From positions 1 to 25,734 of the forward strand of contig JAEWVF010000004.1 in assembly GCA_023459215.1 (NCBI GenBank): a stretch of DNA of 25,734 nt. Reading direction: 5' to 3'. Both the position numbers and the translations under genes were made by a program. This document shows, one piece after another, positions 16,017 through 22,637 of the stretch. The notes under the pieces were generated by a model that saw only the letters and a program-made list of their open reading frames with translations, had not been told where the DNA came from and ran no database searches. The stretch is from Chloroflexota bacterium. Its GTDB lineage: Bacteria; Chloroflexota; Anaerolineae; Anaerolineales; Villigracilaceae. The stretch's first letter is position 1, and every line of letters starts with the position of its first letter.

Positions 16017-17876
16017 TTATACGCCTTCGAGCGCTTCCTTGGCTTTTTTTGTCTGCTTGCCGCGTTCTTCGGTATCCAGGATGCGTTTGCGGATGCGGTA
16101 GGAGATCGGGGTCACTTCGAGCAGTTCATCGTCGGCCAGGTATTCAATAGCCTCGTCCAGCGACATTTGGCGCGGCGGTGTCAGGCGGATTTCCATATCG
16201 CCGCGTGAAGAACGCATATTGGTCAGGTGTTTCTTTCGGCAGACGTTGATGGCGATATCGCCAGGGCGGCTGTTTTCGCCGATAACCATGCCTTCGTAGA
16301 CGGGCACGCCGGGGTTGATGAACAAGGTGCCGCGTTCTTCCGCGCTTTTCAGGGCGTAGGAAGTTGTATCGCCGGCTTCCATGGCAATCAGCGAACCGTT
16401 CGAGCGCGAAGCAATCGGCCCGGCCAGCTCATCGTAACTGTGGAAAAGAGTGTTCATGATACCCATACCGCGGGTGGCGGTCAGGAATTGGTAGCGGAAA
16501 CCGAGCAACCCGCGGGTCGGAGCGATATAAACCAGGCGGACGTGACCATCGCTGGTGTCGTGCATTTCCATCATCTTGCCGCGTCGCGCGCCGAGCATTT
16601 CGACGACAAACCCAACGGTCTCGGAACTGGTCTCGATGTGCACTTCTTCGAATGGCTCGAGCAGTTCGCCGTCCTCGGCCTTGTGGAATATGACCTCGGG
16701 CCGCGAAACCTGGAATTCGTAGCCTTCGCGGCGCATGGTTTCGATCAGGATGCCCAGGTGCAGTTCGCCGCGCCCGGACACCAGGAAATTTTCGGCGCTT
16801 TCGGTTTCATCGACGCGCAGGGCCACGTTCGTGCGTAATTCTTCGAACAGGCGCTCGCGCAGTCTGCGCGAGGTGCCCCACTTGCCTTCGCGTCCGGTAA
16901 AAGGTGAGGTGTTGACGCCGAAAGTCATACGCACGGTCGGCTCTTCGACCTTGATGGGCGGCAGGGCGACCGGGCTGATCGGATCGGCCAGGGTTTCACC
17001 AATGCCGATTCCTTCCAGGCCGGCCAGCGAGATGATGTCGCCCGCCAGGACTTCCTCGACTTCGATTTTGTTCAATCCCTGGAAGGTGTACAGGTAACGG
17101 GCAGTTTCCGGCAGGTTCTGGCCGTCAACGGTCAGGCGGGCCAGCTTTTGGCCGGCCTTGATCCGCCCGGCGAAAACGCGACCCACGGCGGTCACGCCGC
17201 GGTAATCATCGTAGCCGAGGGTGGTGACCAGCATTTGCAGCGGGGCATCCAGGTCGACTTTGGGGGCCGGGATATGTTGCAGGATGACATCAAAGAGCGG
17301 TTTCAGGTCGGGGCCAAGTTCCGGGGACATTCCGGCGCGACCGGCGGTCGCCTGGGCGTAAACCACCGGAAAATCGGCCTGATCTTCGCTTGCGCCCAAC
17401 TCGATGAACAGATCAAAGGTATCGTTCAGTACGCGAGCCGGTTCGGCATCCTTGCGGTCAACCTTGTTGACCACGACGACCGCTTTGTGGCCGCGCTCGA
17501 GGGCTTTCTTGAGCACGAAGCGGGTTTGCGGCATGGGGCCTTCGGCGGCATCTACCAGTAAAAGCACGCCGTCGACCATGTTCATGATGCGCTCGACTTC
17601 GCCGCCGAAATCGGCGTGTCCCGGGGTGTCAACGATATTGATTTTGACGTGCTGGTTGGTGGCGGGGTCGAAAAGCGAGATGGCAGTATTCTTGGCCAGG
17701 ATGGTGATGCCGCGTTCGCGTTCCAGGTCGTTCGAGTCCATGACGCGTTCGGCCACTTGCTGGTTTTCGCGGAATGTGTGAGATTGGCGGAGCAGGTAAT
17801 CGACCAGGGTGGTTTTGCCATGGTCAACATGGGCGATGATGGCGATGTTGCGGAGTTCGGTTCGTTCGATTTGCAT
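16017..17876 (-). CDS. typA: Ribosome-associated GTPase TypA/BipA
   Basis: The 619-residue product has the length and domain order of BipA: GTPase domain, beta-barrel domain II, two alpha/beta domains and the BipA-specific C-terminal domain. The G1 loop A-H-V-D-H-G-K-T-T is at residues 15-23, R-G-I-T-I-L-A-K-N marks switch I, D-T-P-G-H-A-D-F is G3, and N-K-V-D-R is G4. The C-terminal L-T-P-P-R-Q-M-S-L-D-E-A and R-I-R-K-R-I-L are typical. The protein helps 50S subunit assembly and stress growth. The true start is the ATG at 17876 (M-Q-I-E-R-T-E-L-R-N); the open frame continues upstream with no homology-like content. No clear ribosome binding site precedes it. Confidence 0.96.
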   Translation of the reverse strand: MQIERTELRNIAIIAHVDHGKTTLVDYLLRQSHTFRENQQVAERVMDSNDLERERGITILAKNTAISLFDPATNQHVKINIVDTPGHADFGGEVERIMNMVDGVLLLVDAAEGPMPQTRFVLKKALERGHKAVVVVNKVDRKDAEPARVLNDTFDLFIELGASEDQADFPVVYAQATAGRAGMSPELGPDLKPLFDVILQHIPAPKVDLDAPLQMLVTTLGYDDYRGVTAVGRVFAGRIKAGQKLARLTVDGQNLPETARYLYTFQGLNKIEVEEVLAGDIISLAGLEGIGIGETLADPISPVALPPIKVEEPTVRMTFGVNTSPFTGREGKWGTSRRLRERLFEELRTNVALRVDETESAENFLVSGRGELHLGILIETMRREGYEFQVSRPEVIFHKAEDGELLEPFEEVHIETSSETVGFVVEMLGARRGKMMEMHDTSDGHVRLVYIAPTRGLLGFRYQFLTATRGMGIMNTLFHSYDELAGPIASRSNGSLIAMEAGDTTSYALKSAEERGTLFINPGVPVYEGMVIGENSRPGDIAINVCRKKHLTNMRSSRGDMEIRLTPPRQMSLDEAIEYLADDELLEVTPISYRIRKRILDTEERGKQTKKAKEALEGV

Positions 17877-17929
17877 AGGGGTAGGTTTTGGGTTTGTTTT
17901 GAAAAAGGATAAAAGCAGTATACACACGG

Positions 17930-17957
17930 AAAAACCCCGGCGGGGAGACCGGGGCTT
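17930..17957 (-). terminator. Possible attenuator upstream of typA
   Basis: On the minus strand a C-C-C-C-G-G / C-C-G-G-G-G stem, extendable to 9 bp with G-T and A-T pairs, is followed by five T residues. No minus-strand gene ends here, so it could stop transcripts coming from the 17992-17997 promoter before they reach typA. Confidence 0.5.
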
Positions 17958-17991
17958 GATGTGTATGCGAGACTTCCGGCTTGCGTCGACT

Positions 17992-18000
17992 ATTTTACCA
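17992..18000 (-). promoter_or_regulatory. Extended -10 element upstream of typA
   Basis: On the minus strand T-G-G then T-A-A-A-A-T (17992-17997) is an extended -10, predicting a start at about 17985. A second -10-like T-A-T-A-C-T at 17917-17922, downstream of the hairpin, could drive typA directly with a 34-base leader. Neither has a good -35. Confidence 0.4.
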
Positions 18001-18026
18001 GATATATCGGGCGCCGTGTAACTTTT

Positions 18027-18056
18027 TTGACTGGCTTGCATCAAAGCAGGTAGATG
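18027..18056 (+). promoter_or_regulatory. Possible promoter of the DUF2892 gene
   Basis: TTGACT at 18027-18032 is followed after 18 bases by TAGATG at 18051-18056. The -35 is good and the -10 is weak. Confidence 0.35.
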
Positions 18057-18111
18057 CAAATTCAGACAAAGCGTTTTTCCCTTGTTATTCGCCAGAGAAG
18101 GAGAACGGGTT

Positions 18112-18318
18112 ATGAAAATCGAAACCAATGTAGGCTTAACAGATAAGATCGTGCGGCTCGCCCTGGCTGTTCTTTTGGCCGGGCTGAACCTGTTCGGGCA
18201 GGTGAGCGGTCTGCTCGGCATTGTTCTATGGGTTTTTGCGGCAGTGTTGGTCTTGACCAGTGTTGTCAGCTTTTGCCCGCTTTACCTGCCGTTCAAGATT
18301 TCAACCAAGGGCAAGTAA
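18112..18318 (+). CDS. DUF2892 small membrane protein
   Basis: The 68-residue protein fits DUF2892: the N-terminus M-K-I-E-T-N-V-G-L-T-D-K-I-V-R-L is followed by two hydrophobic helices (about 16-28 and 33-50). It then ends with the typical C-P-L-Y-L-P-F-K-I-S-T. DUF2892 proteins are predicted inner-membrane proteins, sometimes fused to rhodanese domains; their role is not known. A-A-G-G-A-G lies 8 bases before the ATG, which selects this start over an upstream in-frame one. The gene forms a single unit, ending at a strong terminator. Confidence 0.85.
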   Translation: MKIETNVGLTDKIVRLALAVLLAGLNLFGQVSGLLGIVLWVFAAVLVLTSVVSFCPLYLPFKISTKGK

Positions 18319-18337
18319 TTCTGCGATTGCGGAAGGA

Positions 18338-18370
18338 AACAGGCGCACCCAAAGGTGCGCCTGTTTTGTT
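18338..18370. terminator. Bidirectional terminator
   Basis: A 12- to 13-bp stem (18338-18349 with 18354-18365) with a CAAA loop is followed by T-T-G-T-T on the plus strand and T-T-T-C-C-T-T on the minus strand. It ends the DUF2892 transcript and probably also the 6S-like RNA transcript coming from the right. Confidence 0.88.
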
Positions 18371-18378
18371 TAAGAAGA

Positions 18379-18550
18379 CCCCGCTTGTGCCGTGTGGTGC
18401 AAAGTTCTGAACCTGCCGAAGCAGGTCGGGGTCCTACCGGGAGACTCAGCCTTGGCTCGAGCCTATCGCATCATCGCCCAGAGATTGAACCCCTGTTGGT
18501 GGGTGTTGGCCCAGAACCGATGATACACCATCGCGAACACAGCAGGGCAT
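18379..18550 (-). ncRNA. ssrS: 6S RNA candidate
   Basis: No protein gene explains this 254-base gap, and the minus strand folds like 6S RNA. The closing stem pairs C-C-C-T-G-C with G-C-G-G-G-G and T-G-T-G with C-A-C-G. A 5' bulge T-T-C-G-C-G-A follows, then T-G-G-T-G pairs with C-A-C-C-A. Next, G-T-T-C-T-G pairs with C-A-G-A-A-C and opens into a central bubble. The 3' side of the bubble holds a small TTCG-capped hairpin (A-C-C-T-G-C / G-C-A-G-G-T). An apical arm is closed by G-G-G-G-T-T-C / G-G-A-C-C-C-C. 6S RNA binds the housekeeping RNA polymerase holoenzyme by mimicking an open promoter. The 5' end is set by an extended -10 at 18557-18562. The 172-base length fits; the 3' end is approximate. 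Confidence 0.75.
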
Positions 18551-18556
18551 GTCTTT

Positions 18557-18565
18557 CTTATACCA
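18557..18565 (-). promoter_or_regulatory. Extended -10 of the 6S RNA candidate
   Basis: On the minus strand T-G-G then T-A-T-A-A-G (18557-18562) places the transcription start at 18550, the first base before the closing stem of the folded RNA. No clear -35 is present. Confidence 0.55.
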
Positions 18566-18609
18566 CAAAACGATGATGGATGGGAAGAGGCGCGCCGGGG
18601 CTTGAATGC

Positions 18610-18618
18610 TGATAAAAT
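18610..18618 (+). promoter_or_regulatory. Extended -10 of the rRNA methyltransferase gene
   Basis: T-G-A then T-A-A-A-A-T (18613-18618) places the start of transcription at 18625, the A of the ATG, so the mRNA would be leaderless. Confidence 0.55.
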
Positions 18619-18624
18619 CGGGGC

Positions 18625-19440
18625 ATGAGCGAGATGATTACCAGCCTTTCAAATCCGTTAATCAAGCAGGCGCGCGCCCTGCGTCAAAAAAAAGCGCGTG
18701 AAGAAGATGGTTTGTTCCTGGTGGAGGGGCTGGCGCATGTCGGCAGCGCCTTCGAGGCCGGTTGGAAGATCGAGGTTGTGCTTCATGCGCCGGAGCGTTT
18801 GCGCAGCGATTTTGGCCGCGAACTGCTCGAAAAACTGGAACTGGCGCGGATTCGCTGCCAGCCGGTCTCGGCAGCGGTGTTTGAGTCTTTCGCCGAGAAG
18901 GAAAACCCGCAGGGGATCGCAGCCCTGGTTCGGCAGCGCCAGGGCTCCCTGGAGGATGTTTTGGCGGCGGTTTCCGCGGCTCATGCGCCGGTATTTGTTG
19001 CCTCGGTTGCTCCCCAGGATCCGGGCAATGTCGGCGCCATCCTGCGCACGCTGGATGCGGTCGGCGGCGCGGGGCTGTTCCTGTTGGAGGGCGGGGTCGA
19101 CCCCTTCCACCCCTCCTGTGTGCGCGCCAGTATGGGTGCGATATTCCATATCCCGTTTGCCCAGGCCAGCTTTGCCGATTTTTCCGCCTGGGCCGCGCAG
19201 CGCGATCTGCGCTTGCTGGCCACCTCGGCCCGGGCCACATCTGATTACCGCCAGGTTCGCCCGGACGGTCGTCCGCTGGTGATTGTGCTGGGATCGGAGC
19301 AGAAGGGGCTGAGCGCCGAGCAGCTTGCTCTCTGTCCCGAGCGCTTGTCCCTGCCGATGCGCGGAAAGGTCAGCTCGCTTAACCTGGCTGTGGCTGCGGG
19401 CATACTGCTGTACGCTTTTGCCGATTTGAAATCATCCTGA
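18625..19440 (+). CDS. SpoU/TrmH-family RNA 2'-O-methyltransferase
   Basis: The 271-residue protein has an N-terminal substrate-binding domain (residues 1-110, starting I-T-S-L-S-N-P-L-I-K-Q) and a C-terminal SPOUT domain. The three knot motifs are all present: N-V-G-A-I-L-R-T-L-D-A, I-V-L-G-S-E-Q-K-G-L, and L-P-M-R-G-K-V-S-S-L-N-L-A-V-A-A-G-I. The Asn and Arg of the first motif and the S-L-N-x-A-V-A loop bind S-adenosylmethionine in the trefoil knot. The enzyme probably methylates a ribose in 23S rRNA, as TsnR/RlmB-type proteins do; the exact nucleotide cannot be told. No ribosome binding site precedes the ATG. A terminator follows directly. Confidence 0.92.
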   Translation: MSEMITSLSNPLIKQARALRQKKAREEDGLFLVEGLAHVGSAFEAGWKIEVVLHAPERLRSDFGRELLEKLELARIRCQPVSAAVFESFAEKENPQGIAALVRQRQGSLEDVLAAVSAAHAPVFVASVAPQDPGNVGAILRTLDAVGGAGLFLLEGGVDPFHPSCVRASMGAIFHIPFAQASFADFSAWAAQRDLRLLATSARATSDYRQVRPDGRPLVIVLGSEQKGLSAEQLALCPERLSLPMRGKVSSLNLAVAAGILLYAFADLKSS

Positions 19441-19453
19441 GCTTGTCCAAGCG

Positions 19454-19480
19454 AAATCCCCGCCATCTGGCGGGGATTTT
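19454..19480 (+). terminator. Rho-independent terminator
   Basis: An 11-bp stem (19454-19464 with 19469-19479) with an ATCT loop and a TTTT end, followed shortly by a second T-run, closes the methyltransferase transcript. The minus strand also has an A/T-rich flank, so it may serve the converging mini-protein gene. Confidence 0.88.
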
Positions 19481-19514
19481 AGGTTTCATTTTTTTGCCAG
19501 CAGAAGGGGGTGGG

Positions 19515-19745
19515 CTAAAACTCGTCTTCCTCGTCGTCAGCCCACAGGTCTTCTTCATCCGTTTCTTCTTCTTCCCATTCTTCCAATTCTTCTTCTTCCT
19601 CTTCCCATTCCGCCTCGGAGGCCGGGCCGTCTACGGGAGAGTAAGTGGCGCAGCCGGTGTCGGGGTCTACTTCGACGGCGGCTGCGGAACAATAGCCTTC
19701 ATCCAGGAAAACACAATCGGTGTAGTGGCATCGAATACGGGGCAT
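19515..19745 (-). CDS. Acidic four-cysteine mini-protein, DUF1540-like N-terminus
   Basis: The 76-residue protein has two parts. Residues 1-36 carry C6-x4-C11-x7-C19-x12-C32 with Y-T-D-C-V-F-L-D-E-G-Y-C-S, a pattern that resembles DUF1540, a short family that probably binds a metal ion through its cysteines. Residues 41-76 are almost entirely Glu and Asp with a few Trp, and are likely disordered. Codon use in the acidic tail makes a long GAA/GAG repeat. T-A-G-G-A-G-G lies just before the ATG and overlaps the stop of the VKOR gene, so the two are co-translated. The function is unknown; a redox partner or metal-binding role is only a guess. Confidence 0.75.
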   Translation of the reverse strand: MPRIRCHYTDCVFLDEGYCSAAAVEVDPDTGCATYSPVDGPASEAEWEEEEEELEEWEEEETDEEDLWADDEEDEF

Positions 19746-19753
19746 TTTTCCTC

Positions 19754-20179
19754 CTAGTTTTCACCGCGCACAAAACGGATGAACGTGAATATAAAACAGA
19801 GAGTGATTGCTACGGCTGAAGCCACGCAGAAGGGGCAGATGGCTTTGATGACATAGAGTTCGAGGTAGGTCAGGTAGAGGCTGTAGATGAACCCGGAGAA
19901 AGACATCCCCATGGCCAGCAGGTTGCCATATTCCTTGCCCAGCGGATGACGCTTTTCGAGCCAGAGCACGAGCAGGATGCCGGCGTACCCGATCAATCCG
20001 ACGACACCCAGCGGAATACCGTAAACCTCGGAGTATTTGCTGGCATTGACCGTGGCGCAGTCGCCGCTGCCCAGGCACATGCTGTTGTTATCGGTCAACT
20101 TATAAATGGTCATATAAATTGACACCGCCGCGCCCGCTACGGCTGAAATGATTGCACCCCAGTAAAGTTTCTTGTCCAT
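19754..20179 (-). CDS. Vitamin K epoxide reductase (VKOR) family protein
   Basis: The 141-residue protein has four to five membrane helices and the complete bacterial VKOR cysteine set. The loop pair is C35 and C41 in M-C-L-G-S-G-D-C, and the C115-P-F-C118 active site is in the last helix pair. Y-S-E-V-Y-G-I-P-L-G is the conserved segment between them. Such proteins replace DsbB: they reoxidise a periplasmic thiol oxidoreductase and pass the electrons to quinone. There is no fused thioredoxin domain, so a separate DsbA-like partner is needed and is not in this window. G-G-A-G-A precedes the ATG. It is the first gene of a two-gene unit with the acidic cysteine protein. Confidence 0.92.
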   Translation of the reverse strand: MDKKLYWGAIISAVAGAAVSIYMTIYKLTDNNSMCLGSGDCATVNASKYSEVYGIPLGVVGLIGYAGILLVLWLEKRHPLGKEYGNLLAMGMSFSGFIYSLYLTYLELYVIKAICPFCVASAVAITLCFIFTFIRFVRGEN

Positions 20180-20219
20180 AAATGTTCTCCATTGCCCAGC
20201 CTAGCGCCAGGCGCGTGAC

Positions 20220-20248
20220 ATTTTACCCCATAGGGCTTAATCAGTAAA
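20220..20248 (-). promoter_or_regulatory. Promoter of the VKOR operon
   Basis: On the minus strand TTTACT is followed after 17 bases by TAAAAT (-10 at 20220-20225). The predicted start at about 20213 gives a 33-base leader with a good ribosome binding site. Confidence 0.5.
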
Positions 20249-20286
20249 GCGTTTTGGATTGCAGTTTGCTAAAAAAGGGGGATTGT

Positions 20287-22515
20287 CTATCCAGCTTTGG
20301 ATCGTTGCGCTTCGAGGACATTGCTCAGGTTTTCCATGCGGTTCAGGACGCGCGAGAGTTGGGCCAGGTCGCGCACTTCGACGATCAGGCGGATGCTGGC
20401 GATATCGGCTTTGAGCGAATCGTGGTTGACACGCACATTGACATCCGTGATGTTCACGCCTTCGTTGTTGAGCAGGTTTGAGATGTCGTTCATCAACCCC
20501 TGACGGTCAAAGGCGGTGATGCGGATGGGCACCGGGTAGGTTTTGCTGGCGTCGCCCCAGGCCACCCTGACGAGACGTTCTTTCTCGCTGGTCGAACTGC
20601 GCAGGATGTTGGGACAGTCTTCGCGGTGGATGGTGGCCCCGCGTCCGCGGGTGATATACCCGACGATTGGGTCGCCGGGGGTCGGGTTGCAGCACCTGGC
20701 CATCTGGGTCAGCAGTCCGCGCAGCCCGCGCACGGCAACCGCATCGCTGGAACTGGTTTCGCTCTTGGGCGCGGATGTTTCGATAATGTCTTCGGGGGTC
20801 TTCTGATCCGAGATCAGGGTGACGACGCGGTTGAGGGACAGGTCGCCGCAGCCCAGGGCCACGAACATGTCGTCCGGGTTGCGATATTCCAGTTGGCGGG
20901 CAAGGCTCTCCAGGTTGATATCTTCCAGTCCCAGGCGGTGGAATTCGCGTTCGAGGATTTGGCGTCCCTGGGCCAGGTTGTGTTCGCGGGCCTGTTTTTT
21001 CAGCCAGACGCGAATCTTGGCGCGGGCGCGCTGGGTCTTGACCAGGCCGATGCTGGGATTCAGCCAGTCGCGGCTGGGGCCGCCCTGTTTTGTGGTCAGG
21101 ATGACGACCCGGTCGCCGGTCTTGAGCACATAGTTGAGCGGCTCGAGTTTGCCGTTGATCTTAGCGCCCCGGCAGCGGTGGCCGACATCCGTATGCACAT
21201 GGTAGGCGAAATCGATTGGGGTCGAGCCTTTGGGCAGGTCGATGATGTCGCCCTTGGGGGTAAAAACATAAACATGTTCGTCGAAAACATCGTTTTTCAT
21301 CGTTTCGACGAACTCGTCGGCGTTCATGTCCTCGTTTTTGATGTCCAACTGACTGCGCAAAGCCGAAAGGAAGCTTTCGTATTGCTCATCGCGCTGTTTG
21401 CTGCCTTCCTTGTAGCGCCAGTGCGCGGCAATACCGCGCTCGGCATGTTGATGCATCTCATGCGTGCGGATTTGCACTTCGAGCGGCTTGTTGTCTTCAT
21501 ACATAACCGCCGTGTGCAGGGATTGGTACATGTTTTCCTTGGGCGCGGCGATGTAATCGTCGAACTCACCGGGAATGGGCCGCCAATGGCTGTGGATGAT
21601 GCCCAGGGTGGCGTAGCAGGCGGCTTTGTCATCCACCAGCAGGCGCACCCCGCGCACGTCCATGATCTGGTCGAAGGTGCGTTCCTTGTTCTGCATCTTC
21701 TTGTAGATGGAGTAGATGTGCTTGGGCCGTCCGCTGACATCTGCGGCAATTCCTGCATCTGACAGGATTTGCTGCAAACGTTTTTTGATTTTCTCCATCT
21801 GTTGGGTGCGGACGGTGCGCCGTTCGTTCAGCCCGGCGGCGATTTCTTTATACTTCTCTTGCTCAAGATAGTAGAGCGACAGGTCTTCCAGTTCCCATTT
21901 CATTTCGCCGATACCAATGCGGTTGGCGATGGGGGCGTAAATCTCAAGCGTTTCGCGCGCGATTCGGCGCTGTTTATCGGGTCTTGTATACGAGAGCGTG
22001 CGCATGTTATGCAAGCGGTCTGCCAGCTTGATAACAATCACGCGCACATCTTTGTTCATGGCCAGCATGGTTTTGCGCAGGGTTTCTTGTCCCAACAGCT
22101 TCTTTCGGCGCGAAAGTTGCTCGGCGGTAAGCTCGACTTCATCTTCTTCTTGCAGGTCGGACTGGTCGTTGCGCGATACGCGCGGCAGGGCCTGGAGTTT
22201 GGTGACTCCGTCTACCAGGCCGGCCGTACTCGGGCCAAATTTCTCGCGGATTTCCTGCAGGGTAACTTCGGTATCCTCGACGACATCATGTAGCAGGCCG
22301 GCTGCGATTGCATCCGCCGACATATACAGATCGGAGAGAATCCCGGCTACCGCGACACAGTGGTTGATGTAAGGTTCCCCTGAAGCGCGCTTCTGGGTGG
22401 CGTGTGCCTTGGAGGCCAGTTCGTAGGCGCGCCTGACGGTTTCGCGGTCTTCGTCGGTGTAGTATTTTGGCAGGGATGCCAGGAGTTGTTCGATACCGAT
22501 AGCTTCCTGTTTCAT
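20287..22515 (-). CDS. rel: Bifunctional (p)ppGpp synthetase/hydrolase Rel
   Basis: The 742 residues match full-length Rel/SpoT. The HD hydrolase domain (about 25-200) keeps H52, H76-D77 and the later K-L-A-D-R-L-H-N, so hydrolysis should work. The synthetase domain (about 250-370) has Y-S-I-Y-K-K-M, the loop F-D-D-Y-I-A-A-P-K-E-N-M-Y-Q-S-L-H and V-Q-I-R-T. A TGS domain (about 405-465; V-Y-V-F-T-P-K-G-D-I-I-D-L-P-K-G-S-T-P) and a C-terminal ACT domain follow. The protein makes and degrades the stringent-response alarmone, sensing uncharged tRNA on the ribosome. A near-perfect promoter lies immediately upstream, leaving an unusually short leader. Confidence 0.97.
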   Translation of the reverse strand: MKQEAIGIEQLLASLPKYYTDEDRETVRRAYELASKAHATQKRASGEPYINHCVAVAGILSDLYMSADAIAAGLLHDVVEDTEVTLQEIREKFGPSTAGLVDGVTKLQALPRVSRNDQSDLQEEDEVELTAEQLSRRKKLLGQETLRKTMLAMNKDVRVIVIKLADRLHNMRTLSYTRPDKQRRIARETLEIYAPIANRIGIGEMKWELEDLSLYYLEQEKYKEIAAGLNERRTVRTQQMEKIKKRLQQILSDAGIAADVSGRPKHIYSIYKKMQNKERTFDQIMDVRGVRLLVDDKAACYATLGIIHSHWRPIPGEFDDYIAAPKENMYQSLHTAVMYEDNKPLEVQIRTHEMHQHAERGIAAHWRYKEGSKQRDEQYESFLSALRSQLDIKNEDMNADEFVETMKNDVFDEHVYVFTPKGDIIDLPKGSTPIDFAYHVHTDVGHRCRGAKINGKLEPLNYVLKTGDRVVILTTKQGGPSRDWLNPSIGLVKTQRARAKIRVWLKKQAREHNLAQGRQILEREFHRLGLEDINLESLARQLEYRNPDDMFVALGCGDLSLNRVVTLISDQKTPEDIIETSAPKSETSSSDAVAVRGLRGLLTQMARCCNPTPGDPIVGYITRGRGATIHREDCPNILRSSTSEKERLVRVAWGDASKTYPVPIRITAFDRQGLMNDISNLLNNEGVNITDVNVRVNHDSLKADIASIRLIVEVRDLAQLSRVLNRMENLSNVLEAQRSKAG

Positions 22516-22524
22516 GGTTTCCTT

Positions 22525-22552
22525 ATTGTAGCTAAATGCCCGGAAATGTCAA
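22525..22552 (-). promoter_or_regulatory. Sigma-70-type promoter of rel
   Basis: On the minus strand a perfect TTGACA (22547-22552) is separated by 16 bases from TACAAT (22525-22530). Transcription would start at about 22518, only three bases before the ATG, so the A-A-G-G-A-A-A sequence before the ATG would mostly lie outside the mRNA. Confidence 0.65.
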
Positions 22553-22598
22553 AGTTGCCAACGGATTTGTAATGTGCGCCGCCAGGGGTGGGTATAAG

Positions 22599-22637
22599 CA
22601 GACTTCCGAAGTTTTGCCTTCGGAAGTCTGTCTTTGT
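22599..22637 (-). terminator. Hairpin after the CoA-transferase gene
   Basis: A 13-bp stem (22599-22611 with 22618-22630) follows the minus-strand stop codon. The T-tract on that strand is poor (C-T-T-A-T-A), so termination strength is uncertain. Confidence 0.6.

Noticed and set aside
17877..18221. N-terminal extension of TypA by about 115 residues
   Set aside because: BipA proteins start right before the GTPase domain; the upstream stretch contains a hairpin and promoter-like sites instead.
18371..18600. tRNA, SRP RNA, tmRNA, RNase P RNA or riboswitch in the plus-strand gap
   Set aside because: None of the conserved sequences of those RNAs is present on either strand; the minus-strand fold fits 6S RNA better.
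20262..20286. Small hairpin with a T-run after rel as a terminator
   Set aside because: The stem is only about 4 bp, so it is not convincing even though six T residues follow on the minus strand.
20626..21762. A 378-codon plus-strand open frame opposite rel
   Set aside because: The minus strand encodes the synthetase, TGS and later domains of Rel without interruption; the plus frame is a shadow.
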